Of a stretch of DNA of 64,000 nucleotides, positions 13,740 to 24,596 are shown piece after piece. A program made the position numbers and the translations under genes. The notes under the pieces are model-generated. The model had not been told where the DNA came from and ran no database searches. It saw only the letters and a list, made by a program, of their open reading frames with translations. Source of the stretch: Cepaea nemoralis (taxonomy: Eukaryota > Mollusca > Gastropoda > Stylommatophora > Helicidae); assembly GCA_014155875.1 (NCBI GenBank), contig JACEFZ010011444.1, positions 82,401 through 146,400 of the forward strand, written 5' to 3'. Every line of letters begins with the position of its first letter. The stretch's first letter is position 1.

Positions 13740-15560
13740 TTGATCCAAACAATAATAAAAGTCTAGCTGCAAAGTTTTTCAAGTTGGGAAATGATTCTTG
13801 TGATAAAGATCCATAGAAATCCAGCAAACCATCTGTCTTGAATTTCTCTTTCAGTCATGATCTGCTTGTAAGTCAAGCAGCTCCAACTGTGCTGCATCAG
13901 CTTCTGCACTAAAAGGGGAACTGAGAATATTGAACTGTGGCTCTAAGTTCTTGAAATCTTGGAATCTCCATCCAAATTCTTCAATCAATGCATCTAATTG
14001 GGCTTTGTACTTTTCAGTCATTTCACCAGAAATGGTTTCTTGTTTCAGCAAAGGGAAGAGACAAAATCTTTTTTCATTTGCTTCTCTGGAGAACAGTGAG
14101 AGTTTTGCCTGAAATGATTTTACATGTACATACACTTCATGTGCATACACACCATTGCCCTGAAGTTTGACATTCAGTTCATTTAACTTTTCCATAATTT
14201 CAATGGCAAACATAAAGTCTAACTTCCACTCTATATAGACAATGTTAGTATTAAAGTCACATTCAATGCCCTTCATCTCTAGGAACATCACCATTTCTTC
14301 TCTGAGTTCCCACACTCGCCTCAACACCTTGCCGAGACTCAGCTATCGAACATTGGTGTGGTACAGGACATCAGAATGTTCATTTTCCAAATCGTCAAGT
14401 AATGCCTTAAACTGTCTGTGATTAAGTCCTCTTGATTTGATGAGGTTGATGACACTGACAACTGGGTCAATAACATGCTTGATATTCAAAACAGTTTTAC
14501 ACAGACTTTCTTGATGAATCACATAGTGAAGTGGTAATAATGTGTGGTCTGGATATTCTGCTTTAATATTATCACTTATCAATTTTACCAGACCTACATT
14601 TTTTCCAGTCACAGCACGAGCTCCGTCAGTTGTAACACTTGTCATCTTGTTCCAAACCAACCCAGTTCTTTCAATACAGTTAGTAACAGCATTGAATATA
14701 TCATGGCCTGTGGTTGTGTCTTTGAGTGACTCAACATTCAGTAACTCTTCAGTGAGTTTGAAAGAAGTGTTTATTCCACGTATAAATATCAATAATTGGG
14801 CAGTATCATGTTTCTCGGCAGTTGGAAATCGAAAAAGAGTAGCCAGGGCAAAATTTCGAGTTAAAAATCTACCCAAATTATTTTCAGAATCCTCGCCGAT
14901 GCAACGGAGTTCGTGCATTGAGCTGAGTTTCTCCAGACTCAGGTTTGAGTTAGGAGGAAAACGGAGCACTTATGGGTTAAACCGTGTGCCGTGATGTTGA
15001 TCCAACGACTAAAACTTAAAAAAAAAACACAACTAAAAACTCTCATCCAATGCAAGAGAGTACCACAAAAATTGTTTACTTGCATCTTGAAGTTTATGCA
15101 TCAAGTTGTCACTTATCTTGTCAACACGTCTGACCACAGTTCTCCTTGATAAAGTAATGTTGTCAAATATGTGTTTTTGTTCTGGACACATAATGTTTGC
15201 TGCTTCTAGCAAACATTCCTTGTTCTGTTTTACAATTCTGTGTGACAGCACAAGACTAGCTTCAGTTGCAGCATCTTTAATTGAGGACTGTTTAGTGAAA
15301 ACAGTTTGCTGTTTCTCCAAATTTTGCACCAACTCAGAGCATTTCCTTTCCCTCCCTTCGGTTGTTAAATTGTATCCGACATCGGAATGTTTTGTTTGAT
15401 AATGTCTTTTTAAATTGTACTCCTTGAAGACAGCCACTGACTCACGACACAACAAGCACACTGATTTGCTACCAACTTTTATAAAACAGTACTTAGTTGT
15501 CCATTCATTATTAAAAACACGGCATTCATCTTCAATCTTACGTTTGTTATTGACACTCAT
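13740..15560 (-). pseudogene. hAT transposase (BED finger type), broken
   Basis: The likely start is the methionine of MSVNNKRKIED at 15,560. A BED-type zinc finger follows (VCLLC then LKRHYQTKH), then the SLALDES catalytic segment near 15,040. The reading frame continues, with stops, through an extra stretch of about 220 bp (14,811-15,032), resumes at HDTAQLLIFIRGI, and carries TTDGARAVTGKN (catalytic region). A TAG at 14,340-14,342 interrupts what should be a tryptophan before LSLGKVLRRVWELR, and a frameshift lies near 13,851. The dimerisation domain stops after GSTYICEQAF, directly at the terminal repeat, so its end has been deleted. The relatives I recognise are GTF2IRD2/ZBED-like hAT transposases. 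Confidence 0.85.
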
Positions 15561-16129
15561 TGCTTTAATAAAATTCGAACAGTTAGAATTGTACAAAACT
15601 TTAAAACGGAAATGAAACAAATCCTACTGCCGGCTGTGTGTGAAAATAAAATATTCGGAAAACAAGTAGTAAGCTCAGAATAAATTTCAGAAATATATCA
15701 AGACTACTACAACAAATAAATTAATTTGAACATTGTAAATGTGGAAATAATTTATAACTGTAAAAGACTTTTAAATTTAATATTTTCTTGCAAAATAAAT
15801 AATTTTATTCACCGGAGAAATATAAGTTTTTCATAAAATCATCCTTATTACATTTTTATATGTCGATAAATATTTCTCTATATAAATATCGATAAATTCG
15901 AATTTTAGCATTACATGGTTCCAAATGTTGCTGTATATAGCCAGGGACCGGGTTGGGGTGAGCGCCCAACCTTGCATAAATATCCTAATGGCTCGTGCAT
16001 ACATCACCTTTGCAGCAAAAGTCCAACTCCTGGTCTTCTCGTGGCGAAACTGTTTTAACTTACACGAGAAGGGGCAACGGCGAGTCACTGGCGCCAAGAA
16101 ATATCTGGCGCCAAGAAATAAACTCAAGT

Positions 16130-17306
16130 AAGACCACAGTCTGCTCTAGCAAAGGAAAGGTGCTGAATACGGAGGCAACCAGCCAGGAGGCGCACCACAG
16201 AAATCAGGATGACACCAATCACGCGTAGTGAAATATGTCGACTACTGCTAAATGTTACGGTGCTCGCCCTGATTTGGACCCCCAGGCAGGTGCTGTGCTG
16301 GTCATATGCCTCGAAAGGATCCAACCACAGCTAATGTAGGTCCTTCTCAGATGTCCTGTAGAGCCAGAGGACCTGAGAATAGAACGTCTGACCATACCAA
16401 ACAAAGACTAAAACTAATGCACTGGAATGCGGAGGGATTCAGCAACAACACAATAGAACTAGAAAACATCTTGGACCAAGAAAAGGTAAGGTATGTTGCT
16501 TGCAAGAAACTCACCTCAACGAAAACAAAATGATGTCTTGAAAATTGCCAGTACTAAGGACACTACTTTCTGAACTTAGCAGCAGCATAAGGTCACCATA
16601 CAGTGGATACCATCCCACTGTAGAGTACCCGGAAACGACAGAACTGATCGATTGGCTAAGGAAGGAGCAAAAGAAGAACAGCCTGATGTGCCCGTTACAT
16701 ACCACCAAAAGAAAAGAATGATCAAATCAGTCAGAAGGCCACCAAAACCTGCTCAAGACGACTGCCGCGTTATGGACAGAGCAGAACAAGTCATTACTCT
16801 TCGCCTCAGAACAGGACACAATAGATTACGCAACCACGAGTATACAAAATTCAAGATTGGCGAATCAGCCATGTGCACATGATTATTGTCGCAGACAGAA
16901 AAGCACATACTCAAAGATTGCCCAAATTATAACATGTCTAGGCAAACCTTCTGGCCCAGAGAGACGACAGTGGAAGATAAACTCTATGGACTGCTGGGTG
17001 AAATAAAAAGGACAGTTAAATTCATAAAAGAGGCAAAATTGCAGTTATACACATATTTAAGGCGAACGAAAGAAGAAGAAGCATTACATTACGAAGGTCA
17101 AGGATTGTATCTGCAGCAAAGAACCTCAATGGCTCGGAACGCTGAAGAAGAAGAAGAAGAAGAAGAAGAAGAAGAAGAAGAAGAAGAAGAAGAAGAAGAA
17201 GAAGAAGAAGAAGAAGAAGAAGAAGAAGAAGAAGAAGAAGAAGAAGAAGAAGAAGAAGAAGAAGAAGAAGAAGAAGAAGAAGAAGAAGAAGAAGAAGAAG
17301 AAGAAG
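16130..17306 (+). mobile_element. Internally deleted LINE copy nested in the hAT element
   Basis: The left part holds an endonuclease N-terminus (LKLMHWNAEGFSNNTIELE at about 16,414-16,533). The sequence then jumps near 16,535 directly to the RNase H C-terminal part (AKEGAKEEQPDVPV at about 16,650), so the rest of the endonuclease and all of the reverse transcriptase are missing. The 3' end is a long GAA tail. Its RNase H part is almost identical to the minus-strand LINE into which the host hAT is inserted. The left boundary is approximate. Confidence 0.75.
17141..17306. repeat. (GAA)n tail of nested LINE
   Basis: About 55 uninterrupted GAA units form the 3' tail of the plus-strand LINE copy. 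They give a long glutamate run in one frame, which has no coding meaning. Confidence 0.95.
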
Positions 17307-17516
17307 GATTGTTTATAAAAGTAGATAATTAGAAATAAATTTTATCAAAAATGTTAAAACAATCATTTCGGTACATGAAATTCTTTAAAATTCAACAGAA
17401 TAACTTAAAAACGAAGTAAACATTTTTATTCCTGAATGCCCTCACGGGCCGCATAAAATCAGTTGGCGGGCCGCATGCGGCCCGCGGGCCGTGGTTTGCC
17501 CACCCCTGGTCTATGT

Positions 17517-17863
17517 TCATCTTTCCATGGAGTTCCCTCTGGAATAGTTGTTAGGGGGATACCAACTGTGGGAAAATCGGCGGTTTCTCTGCAGAGTCGT
17601 TTGGCCTGGTGGATAAAACTACTTCTTTTCAACCGCCCCATAGCTAGGTTTTCAAATCTGTTCTTCATAGGGTGGCCTGGAATGCTGAGGAACTCTTCTG
17701 CTTGTATTAGCGTGTTCGTATCTCTGCGCTCACTCAGTGCTTGTGTCCTCCCCATCTTCTCCATTTCCACTATAGGGGTTGATCTCATCCCTCCTGTGGC
17801 GACTCTAAGTGCTTGATTTTGCACCTTGTCCAGCTCTTGTAGTGTGGTTGTTGATGCTGAACA
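17517..17863 (-). pseudogene. LINE reverse transcriptase C-terminal fragment
   Basis: On the minus strand, LQELDKVQNQALRVATGGMR and the downstream PGHPMKNRFENL segment match the thumb and connection region of LINE reverse transcriptases. This is the upstream piece of the LINE whose RNase H lies at 12.9-13.7 kb. The copy is 5'-truncated at the target duplication, so palm motifs are absent. Confidence 0.75.
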
Positions 17864-17876
17864 CCATGTTTATTGT

Positions 17877-18704
17877 AATATTTATCACACTTTTAATGTT
17901 TTCATGTGAAGCCCGCTCGTATTAATATATTAATGCTGATGGTAGAATGAATGGCCCCATAGAGTGTGAGTGAGAGTGTGTGACTATACACTATCGTCTG
18001 CACATTGTAGGTAACGGGTTGGGGATATTAACTTATATGACAGAGGGAGCGACGGCTGATTGAGGGAGCCACGGCTGATTAAGATGGACACTTGTCTTAT
18101 ACTTTCTAGGTCTCAGTGTGTACCTTATCTCTCAGACCACTGTCGGCTAGATTTTATTTAATTGAAACATATACCTACTAATATTTACAATGAGCCAATG
18201 TCATAGACTGACCATCTATTGTGTCTCGGACTGTCGTCTTAGAGAGAATTGGACCTCTCTTCTCTTGCCAACATTCAATACGGAGTTGTCAAGGAGAGAA
18301 CCCACCACGAGGGTTCTTTTGCGTTTACTTGAATAGCTCACTAACAGCTCCAATCTGCGTTTAACAATTTACACTCTGTTAAAGACTATATGCTCCGGAC
18401 AATTTTACAGGACTACTTTCCCTCAAATGGACTTGTAGCCTCTATATTGCTCCAAAGTTACAGTGGAACACACAGATAAATGTGCACACTAAGGACACAT
18501 ATCGAATATAACACGTTAGACTATTCAAAGTGGAATTTTATTCATTTATTCATTGCGTAGGCTAACAATACGAGTTACAATACAGTCGTTTTAGTGTATC
18601 TTAGCTTCATATCACTTCCTGTGGTTCTGTTAACACACATAGACTCTACGCAAGACGATGTCGTGAACATGTGATTTTATTGTTTTAGTTAAAATTTACT
18701 ACAT
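17877..18704. other. No recognisable feature
   Basis: About 0.8 kb of unique-looking, AT-leaning DNA between the LINE/hAT nest and the third satellite. No domain or RNA gene was recognised. Confidence 0.5.
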
Positions 18705-19515
18705 GTCATTCAAACAGGAGCACCCCACCACATAACACATTCTAACAGGAGCAATCCACCACATAACACATTCTAACAGGAGCAATCCACCACATAACAC
18801 ATTCTAACAGGAGCAATCCACCACATAACACATTCTAACAGGAGCAATCCACTACATAACACATTCTAACAGGAGTAATCCACCACATAACACATTCTAA
18901 CAGGAGCACCGTCCCACATCACACATTCTAACAGGAACACCGGACCACATAACACATTCTAACAGAAGCATCCAACCACATCACGCATTCTAACAGGAGC
19001 ACCGCACCACATAACACATTCTAACAAGAACACCTCACCACATCAGACATTCTAACAGGAACACCCCACCACATAACACATTCTAACACGAACACCCCAC
19101 CATATCACACATTCTATCAGGAACACCGCACCACATAACACATTCTAACAGGAACACCTCACCACATAACACATTCTAACAGAAACTTCCCACCACATAC
19201 TAAATTCTAACAGAAGCATCCCACCACATTAACACATTCTAATAGGAACACCGTACCACATAACACATTCTAACAGGAACACCCAACCACATAACTCATT
19301 TTAACAGGAACACCCTACCACACAGCATACATTAACAGGAGCCCCCTCACCACATAACACATTCTAACAGGAACACCGTACCACACAACACACTCTAACA
19401 GGAACGCCGTACCACATAATACATTCTAATAGGAACACCCCACCACATAACACATTCTAACAGGAACACTGTACCACATTACACATTCTAACATTCTAAT
19501 CCCACCACATAACAC
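18705..19515. repeat. Second 31-bp satellite array, about 26 units
   Basis: The monomer is CACATTCTAACAGGA followed by a variable GCAATC/ACACC core and CACCACATAA, 31 bp. Left units are nearly identical; units right of about 18,900 diverge (GGAACACCC, GTACC variants). The sequence is unrelated to the 31-bp unit at 2.9-7.7 kb. Confidence 0.95.
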
Positions 19516-19779
19516 TGTGGGAAAGTTGTTCTTTTATGGTAAATACACCGCAGGTCATTCTAAGAGGAGTCTTTTCCCGAGTTCATGTAGCGTCCTATAT
19601 GTTATGATATAACACAATCCCGGTTGATGTGGAGGCGGAAGTACAGAATTTGATCTTCGAGAATTCTTTCTGTCATTTTCACATATGGGTCGATCCGTTC
19701 GACGAATGAGAAGTTCGTGGGCTTTTACGGCTTCAGGCCGGAGGGAGAATTGTGAAGGAAGTTTCTGGTGCTTTTGCTT

Positions 19780-20325
19780 TGACCACAAGTAGCCTGACTA
19801 TGGAAGTCATGGCAGTAAGTAAAGCAATAACATAGCTCGAAACACAGACATTCACTAGGGCATGTTTTCTTAGTGACTCAGTGCGCATGCTCAAGTAGAT
19901 AGATGATGGGGTGGATGCGAGGAGAGTGTCTACTGTTTCTGGAGCGGTCTCGGCTGACAAAGTTTAGATTCATTTTCGTGCCATGGCATGTGCGAGGAAA
20001 TGAGCGGACTGACAAGCTTGCAGATAAGACTACTGTGGAAGGAAACCGAGCCATGGACCAGGCTGACATTCTAAATTATCTACGAGAAGTAATACTTTTG
20101 CGAGAACCAAGTGATGACTGTGAATCTACAACCATGGTCAGACTGGGAGAACAGTAAATTAAAAGAGATGTGGCCAAACAAGAACACTACGCAGAAATCC
20201 AAAGAAGGATTAATAAACCAACACAGAACTGGTGTCGCCAGTTGCTACACGCTGCGGGATTTGCTGAGGAGGGGATCCGTGCACTTATGGACTGAATGGT
20301 TCGATGTGCAATGAGGATGATCTGT
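19780..20325 (+). pseudogene. LINE RNase H and 3' end, frameshifted
   Basis: LTMEVMAVSKAI, then CFLSDSVRML (catalytic Asp) in one frame, then IFVPWHVRGNERTDKLADKT (last catalytic Asp) in another, with a frameshift near 19,905. The C-terminal stretch ends at about 20,313 with LWTEWFDVQ. A tetranucleotide tail follows directly. This is the same general LINE type as 11.2-11.7 kb. Confidence 0.7.
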
Positions 20326-20572
20326 CTACTAACTAACTAACCAACCGACCAACCAGCCAATCACCCAACCACCGACCCACCCAACCAACCAACCAATCAA
20401 CCAGCCAAACAACCAAACAACCAAACAACCAACCAACCAAATGACTGACTGACTGACTGACTGACTAACTAACTAACTAACTAATTAACTAGTTAACTAA
20501 CTCAATAATTAACTAACTAACTCACTAACTAACTCACTAACTAACTCACTAACTCACTAACTCACTAACTAT
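20325..20572. repeat. Tetranucleotide LINE tail (CTAA/CCAA/CTGA)n
   Basis: About 250 bp of ACTA, CCAA, CTGA and CTCA four-base repeats directly follow the RNase H fragment. The register and orientation fit an expanded LINE 3' tail. Confidence 0.9.
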
Positions 20573-20629
20573 GGTATAACACCCGTTAACATAACAACGA
20601 CAGGTGCCATGATATCCCAGTGGCAGGTA

Positions 20630-20735
20630 CATTTGTCTGTCGGTCTAGTGATGATGTATTCGAATCCGCAATGGTAGGCAGGCAATTGTCTAACCACTAC
20701 ACTACCGCATCTCCCGGATTAGGATTGCTGTCATC
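20630..20735 (-). mobile_element. tRNA-derived SINE head
   Basis: On the minus strand, GTAGTGTAGTGGTTAG resembles a polymerase III A box and GGATTCGAATAC a B box at tRNA-like spacing. The flanking part shows no intact cloverleaf, so it is a SINE remnant rather than a tRNA gene. Confidence 0.6.
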
Positions 20736-20987
20736 AACAACCGGTAAATGTGGAGTCAAAAGTTCGGGCCTTGTTATCTGAGAATTCTGCAGACAGACAT
20801 TTGTCGTTCGTGAGACAATGTTCAATTACTTCTGGGCCAATCACTTCTGCCTAATGGGTGATATTATTATATACACGAAAATTACAAAGGGAAAACCCAT
20901 TAGGATTAACTCATTAATATTTTCATAAGCATTGAAATTACTGAACACTGGACCAGAATGTACATCCACCCACACACACACATACAC

Positions 20988-20989
<2 letters not shown>

Positions 20990-21065
<76 letters not shown>
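20990..21065. repeat. (TA)n microsatellite
   Basis: A pure TA tract, preceded by a short ACACAC/CATACACG stretch, at the 5' junction of the following LINE. Confidence 0.95.
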
Positions 21066-21066
<1 letters not shown>

Positions 21067-22838
21067 TAAGAAGAAGAAAGCTCTCTTAAGAAACAAGGAA
21101 AGACCAACGCGTAACACTCTGAGTGAGCTTAGCAAGCTAGGAAGGATGTGCAAAAGGCTGCCAGGCAGTGTGCAAATGATTATTGGATCAAGTTATGTGA
21201 GTCCATTCAAATCGCAAGTGATAAGGGAGACATAAGAAGCATGTATGAAGGAATAAAGAAAGCCTGCGGTCCAGTGATCAAAAGAAGTGCACCATTGAAA
21301 ACCTTGACTGGAGAAATCATCACCGATAAGAAACAGCAGATGGACAGATGGGTAGAGCACTATTTGGAGCTTTACTCAAGTGAGACCAAACTAGCGGATG
21401 ATGCCCTCAACGCCATAGAGGCTCTACCAACTCTTGACCACCTGGACACACTTCCCACCATAACAGAAGTTAAGTGTGCTATAAATGAACTTGCATCTGG
21501 CAAGGCTCCAGGTAAGGATGGGATTCCAATAGAGGTTATCAGGAGTGGGCAAGACACACTCGCTCTGCAGATCCACCAGCTAATAGAGCTATGCTGGCGT
21601 GAAGGACAAGTCCCACAGGATTTCAAAGATTCAAGCATCATAACACTGTACAAGAACAAGGGCGATCGGAGCGACTGCAACAACTATAGGGGTATCTCAC
21701 TTCTGTGTATTGTTGGAAAAGTATTTGCCAGAATTGTTCTGCGCAGACTTCAAGTCCTAGGAGATCAAGTCTACCCCGAATCACAGTGTGGCTTTCGACA
21801 GAACCGGTCTACCACTGATATGATATTCTCATTGCGACAAATGCAAGAAAAATGCCGTGAACAGAATCAACCACTGTTTATTGCCTTCATCGACCTCACA
21901 AAGGCATTTGATTTGGTCAGTCGTGAGGGTCTGTTCAAGGCACTAAAGAAGATTGGCTGCCCACCAACTCTTCTGTCCATTGTGGAATCGTTCCACACAG
22001 GCATGAAGGGTATAATCAAGTTTGATGACCATTTTACATATCTAGGATCAGTGGTAAATGGCAAATTATCCCTAGATCAGGAAATCAACATCCGGATTGG
22101 TAAGGCAGCAACAACAATGAACAGGTTAAGAAAAAGAGTCTGGGAGAACAGGAAGCTTACTGCCAAAACAAAAGTCCTTGTCTATCAAGCCTGTGTCCTT
22201 AGTACTCTTCTCTATGGCAGTGAAACCTGGACAACTTACTCACACCAAGAGAACAACTTAAACAGCTTTCATATGCGGTGTCTGCGAAGAATTCTTGGTA
22301 TTAAGTGGCAAGACAAAATCACAAATACTGAAGTATTGGAAAGATCAGGTTGTGTGACAGTTTATTCCATGCTCAGTCTTCGTAGACTTAGATGGATAGG
22401 ACATCTTAGGAGGATGGATGATGGTAGAATACCAAAGGATATCTTTTTTGGTGAATTACAAATGGGTAAGAGATCTCAGGGTCGGCCTCTACTACGATAC
22501 AAAGATGTGTGTAAGCGGGACATGATTGATACAGGCATTGATAATGCACATTGGGAGCAAGTCGCCGCTGAACGTGTTGCATGGAGGGCAAATATCAGAA
22601 ATGGAATAAAGTCAAAGGAGAAAATTATTGCAGAAAAGTCACACACCAAGCGTTTGAGACGTAAGATGGTGCATGATGGTGGAAATGACCACGTGTTCAC
22701 ATGCACCCACTGTGAACGGACATTTACAGCGCAAATTGGCCTTATCAGTCACACTCGCTACCGCCATAGTTAAAAGTTATTATGCCTTTTTAAAGCACAA
22801 ACTATCGTCTGTCAAGACGGCAAGGTGCCAATGAATGA

Positions 22839-22860
<22 letters not shown>
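21066..22860 (+). mobile_element. 5'-truncated LINE with internal deletion
   Basis: The LINE begins right after the TA microsatellite, with coding sequence (KKKKALLRNKERPTRNTLSEL), and ends with a short AATG-type tail merging into TA/CA repeats. Endonuclease is absent. The bulk is the 541-codon frame described separately. Confidence 0.8.
21148..22773 (+). CDS. LINE reverse transcriptase lacking its palm, with C-terminal C2H2 finger
   Basis: A long open frame with the order fingers (GKAPGKDGIPIEVI, about residues 118-131), the RT segment ITLYKNKGDRSDCNNYRGIS, then GFRQNRSTTDMIF and the palm A motif FIDLTKAFD (about residue 248). The protein then jumps from a FHTGMKGIIKFDD stretch directly to HFTYLGSVVNGKL, so the segment that should hold the catalytic FADD box is gone, yet the frame is kept. 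The thumb (LLYGSETWTTYS), RRLRWIGHLRRM and GRPLLRYKDVCKRD follow, and the C-terminus is a C2H2 finger, CTHCERTFTAQIGLISHTRYRH. The listed start is not a true start; a frameshift lies just upstream. It cannot polymerise. Confidence 0.88.
   Translation: MQKAARQCANDYWIKLCESIQIASDKGDIRSMYEGIKKACGPVIKRSAPLKTLTGEIITDKKQQMDRWVEHYLELYSSETKLADDALNAIEALPTLDHLDTLPTITEVKCAINELASGKAPGKDGIPIEVIRSGQDTLALQIHQLIELCWREGQVPQDFKDSSIITLYKNKGDRSDCNNYRGISLLCIVGKVFARIVLRRLQVLGDQVYPESQCGFRQNRSTTDMIFSLRQMQEKCREQNQPLFIAFIDLTKAFDLVSREGLFKALKKIGCPPTLLSIVESFHTGMKGIIKFDDHFTYLGSVVNGKLSLDQEINIRIGKAATTMNRLRKRVWENRKLTAKTKVLVYQACVLSTLLYGSETWTTYSHQENNLNSFHMRCLRRILGIKWQDKITNTEVLERSGCVTVYSMLSLRRLRWIGHLRRMDDGRIPKDIFFGELQMGKRSQGRPLLRYKDVCKRDMIDTGIDNAHWEQVAAERVAWRANIRNGIKSKEKIIAEKSHTKRLRRKMVHDGGNDHVFTCTHCERTFTAQIGLISHTRYRHS

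Positions 22861-22881
<21 letters not shown>
22838..22881. repeat. (TA)n(CA)n microsatellite
   Basis: A short TA tract followed by CA repeats at the 3' end of the LINE. Confidence 0.9.
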
Positions 22882-22969
22882 ATAGTTCTAATGACATTTC
22901 GTAGCCAATTAGACATCTGAAACTGAATTTAATTATCTCATTGTCTGGCACTGCGAGGAAAACCAATTA

Positions 22970-23330
22970 TTTAACTGGGTGATTCATTTTTAGCGTGCGG
23001 CCTTGATCGTGTCTTGAGTACGGAATGCAACCATCTATGTGCAGCTTGCTTTCCACATCCATGCTATGGCATACTTGTATGCTAATATCATTTGTTGTTT
23101 TAAAGATTTATTTGTTTATCTTAACGCCAAATGCCTAATTCACAGTTATGGATGCATTGCATGTTCAGCGACCAAATCCATGTCATCAGCATAACGCAAG
23201 TAGTTCGCATTATGTCCAATAACCGATATTCGTGGCGAGTTTTGTGATGGTCTCGTTATTGCGTATGTCGATGAATACAACTTGAACAGATCGGACGATA
23301 ACATTACAACCCTGTCTAACGACATGTTTC
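22970..23330 (-). pseudogene. LINE reverse transcriptase palm fragment
   Basis: The minus strand reads VRQGCN in one frame and then SSDLFKLYSSTYA ... ISVIGHNANYLRYADDMDLV in another, the palm B-C region with the YADD catalytic box. Stops follow downstream. The sequence type resembles the RTE-like pieces at 24.6-25.0 and 34.9 kb. No intact frame remains. Confidence 0.65.
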
Positions 23331-23599
23331 ATGTTTTGAGTCCAGTCGAGTTAAGAACCGACATCACAGCACTCGGGACATTATCATACGTGCTTCATCA
23401 TTATCTTCAACAGTCAGCGAAAAGTAGTTGCAATACTAACCGCACCAGTTGTAGTCGGATTGTGTGTCTGTCTAGCATTTCCTCAAGTATTGAATGTCGG
23501 CCATATTCCCTGCCGAACCAATATTTCTAGACTGAGATGATTTATCTGTTCTTCCACACTATACACATAATTCCAAAGGACCTGCTCATGCCGGCCTTA

Positions 23600-23835
23600 T
23601 CATACACTAATACGCCACCCAACGGGGCAGATCCAGCCAATCTGTCCGCTTGCTCGTTTCCCACCACACCAGCATGTCCTGGATACATAACAGCTGACCC
23701 TTGTCTTTGACGTTTCAATTAAAGCCCGCCACTCTGCACGAAGTATGCCTGTCTTCACGCTCCCCAGCATGCAATGAGAGTCTGTTACGATCAAGTCATA
23801 TGTGTGCTTGTTGTCCTTCAGACAGCGGAATGCCG
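23600..23835 (-). pseudogene. LINE RNase H fragment
   Basis: Minus-strand LIVTDSHCMLGSVKTGILRAEW aligns by eye with the RNase H segment at 11,273-11,330, and the GHAGVVGNEQADRLAG equivalent is present after a frameshift. It is a short, dead fragment of the same LINE family. Confidence 0.65.
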
Positions 23836-24596
23836 CAGTGACTGTTTTGAAGAGTTCCTAGTTATTTTTCAATTGTTACGCGAGCTATTTGTTGCTGCCA
23901 AACAGTAATTCAACAAGTAACGATAATTAACAGCAAAACAACTCGTCAGTCCAGAGGCAAAAACCATTTGACAAATCCGAAAGCATCGATACCTCGAAGC
24001 CGGCTGACGTGATAATTCCCAGCAATATTTATTTCCTGTGTACAGCTGGTGCTCCATATAAACAATCCTATTAATAATATTAATAAATATCAAGAATACC
24101 TTTCTTGTACAGCCAAGAGGGTCGGTATTATAATAACAAGCATAGTTACACACAGCTGCACCTATCAGTCAAATTTAAAACACTGTTCCGTCAGCTACTG
24201 TCAGCCTCACCGCTTCTGATCCGTTGGCCGTTATGTCACCATGACCATTCTCGCCTAGTCGGTGCTAATTGATAATTTCATGGCCTGCGGTTGATCCTGC
24301 CTGAGAAGGACAACGCGTTAACGATTGAAGTCGTTCCTTTCTAACACTGCCATTTTCCTGAAGGTTTGTTGCTAACATATCTCCGCGAACAAACTCCTGC
24401 GGCCTTCCATGCCGTCAGCCCAAGGTCTATCTATTGTTGCTAAACTATCGCTGTGACGTTTCTACCTTCTCACGTCATACTTGGCGACTTATTCTATGTC
24501 TTGTTTAGAAATTTCATCTAAGATTCTTTTTAACTTATCCATTTATCCTGACCCGCTACTTGGCAGTTGCCAATACAAGGTCTTTATTATTCAGCT
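23836..24596. other. No recognisable feature
   Basis: Unique-looking DNA. I see no coding domain or repeat. Confidence 0.5.

Larger units (their letters stand above)
13694..17516 (-). mobile_element. hAT DNA transposon, 3.8 kb, with 8-bp target duplication
   Basis: The ends are CAGGGGTGGGCAAA at 13,702 and its inverted partner TTTGCCCACCCCTG ending at 17,508. They are flanked by a perfect 8-bp duplication, GTCTATGT, at 13,694-13,701 and 17,509-17,516, the hAT length. The right end continues into a GC-rich GGCCCGCGGGCC palindrome typical of this hAT group; the left end lacks it. The element carries a broken BED-finger transposase on the minus strand and a LINE inserted near its 5' end. It is inserted in a LINE that was already resident. 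Confidence 0.93.
12782..17876 (-). mobile_element. 5'-truncated LINE, minus strand, split by a hAT transposon
   Basis: A LINE with its 5' end near 17,863 and 3' end near 12,795 carries the reverse transcriptase C-terminal part (17,517-17,863), then RNase H (12,869-13,657) and a GAA-rich tail. A 13-bp direct repeat with two mismatches flanks it: CCATGGTTACTGT at 12,782-12,794 and CCATGTTTATTGT at 17,864-17,876. The coding sequence is interrupted exactly by the hAT element at 13,702-17,508. A second, internally deleted copy of the same family lies within that hAT. Confidence 0.85.

Noticed and set aside
16886..17332. Poly-glutamate protein
   Set aside because: The glutamate run is the GAA tail of a LINE; only the first part is the LINE C-terminus.
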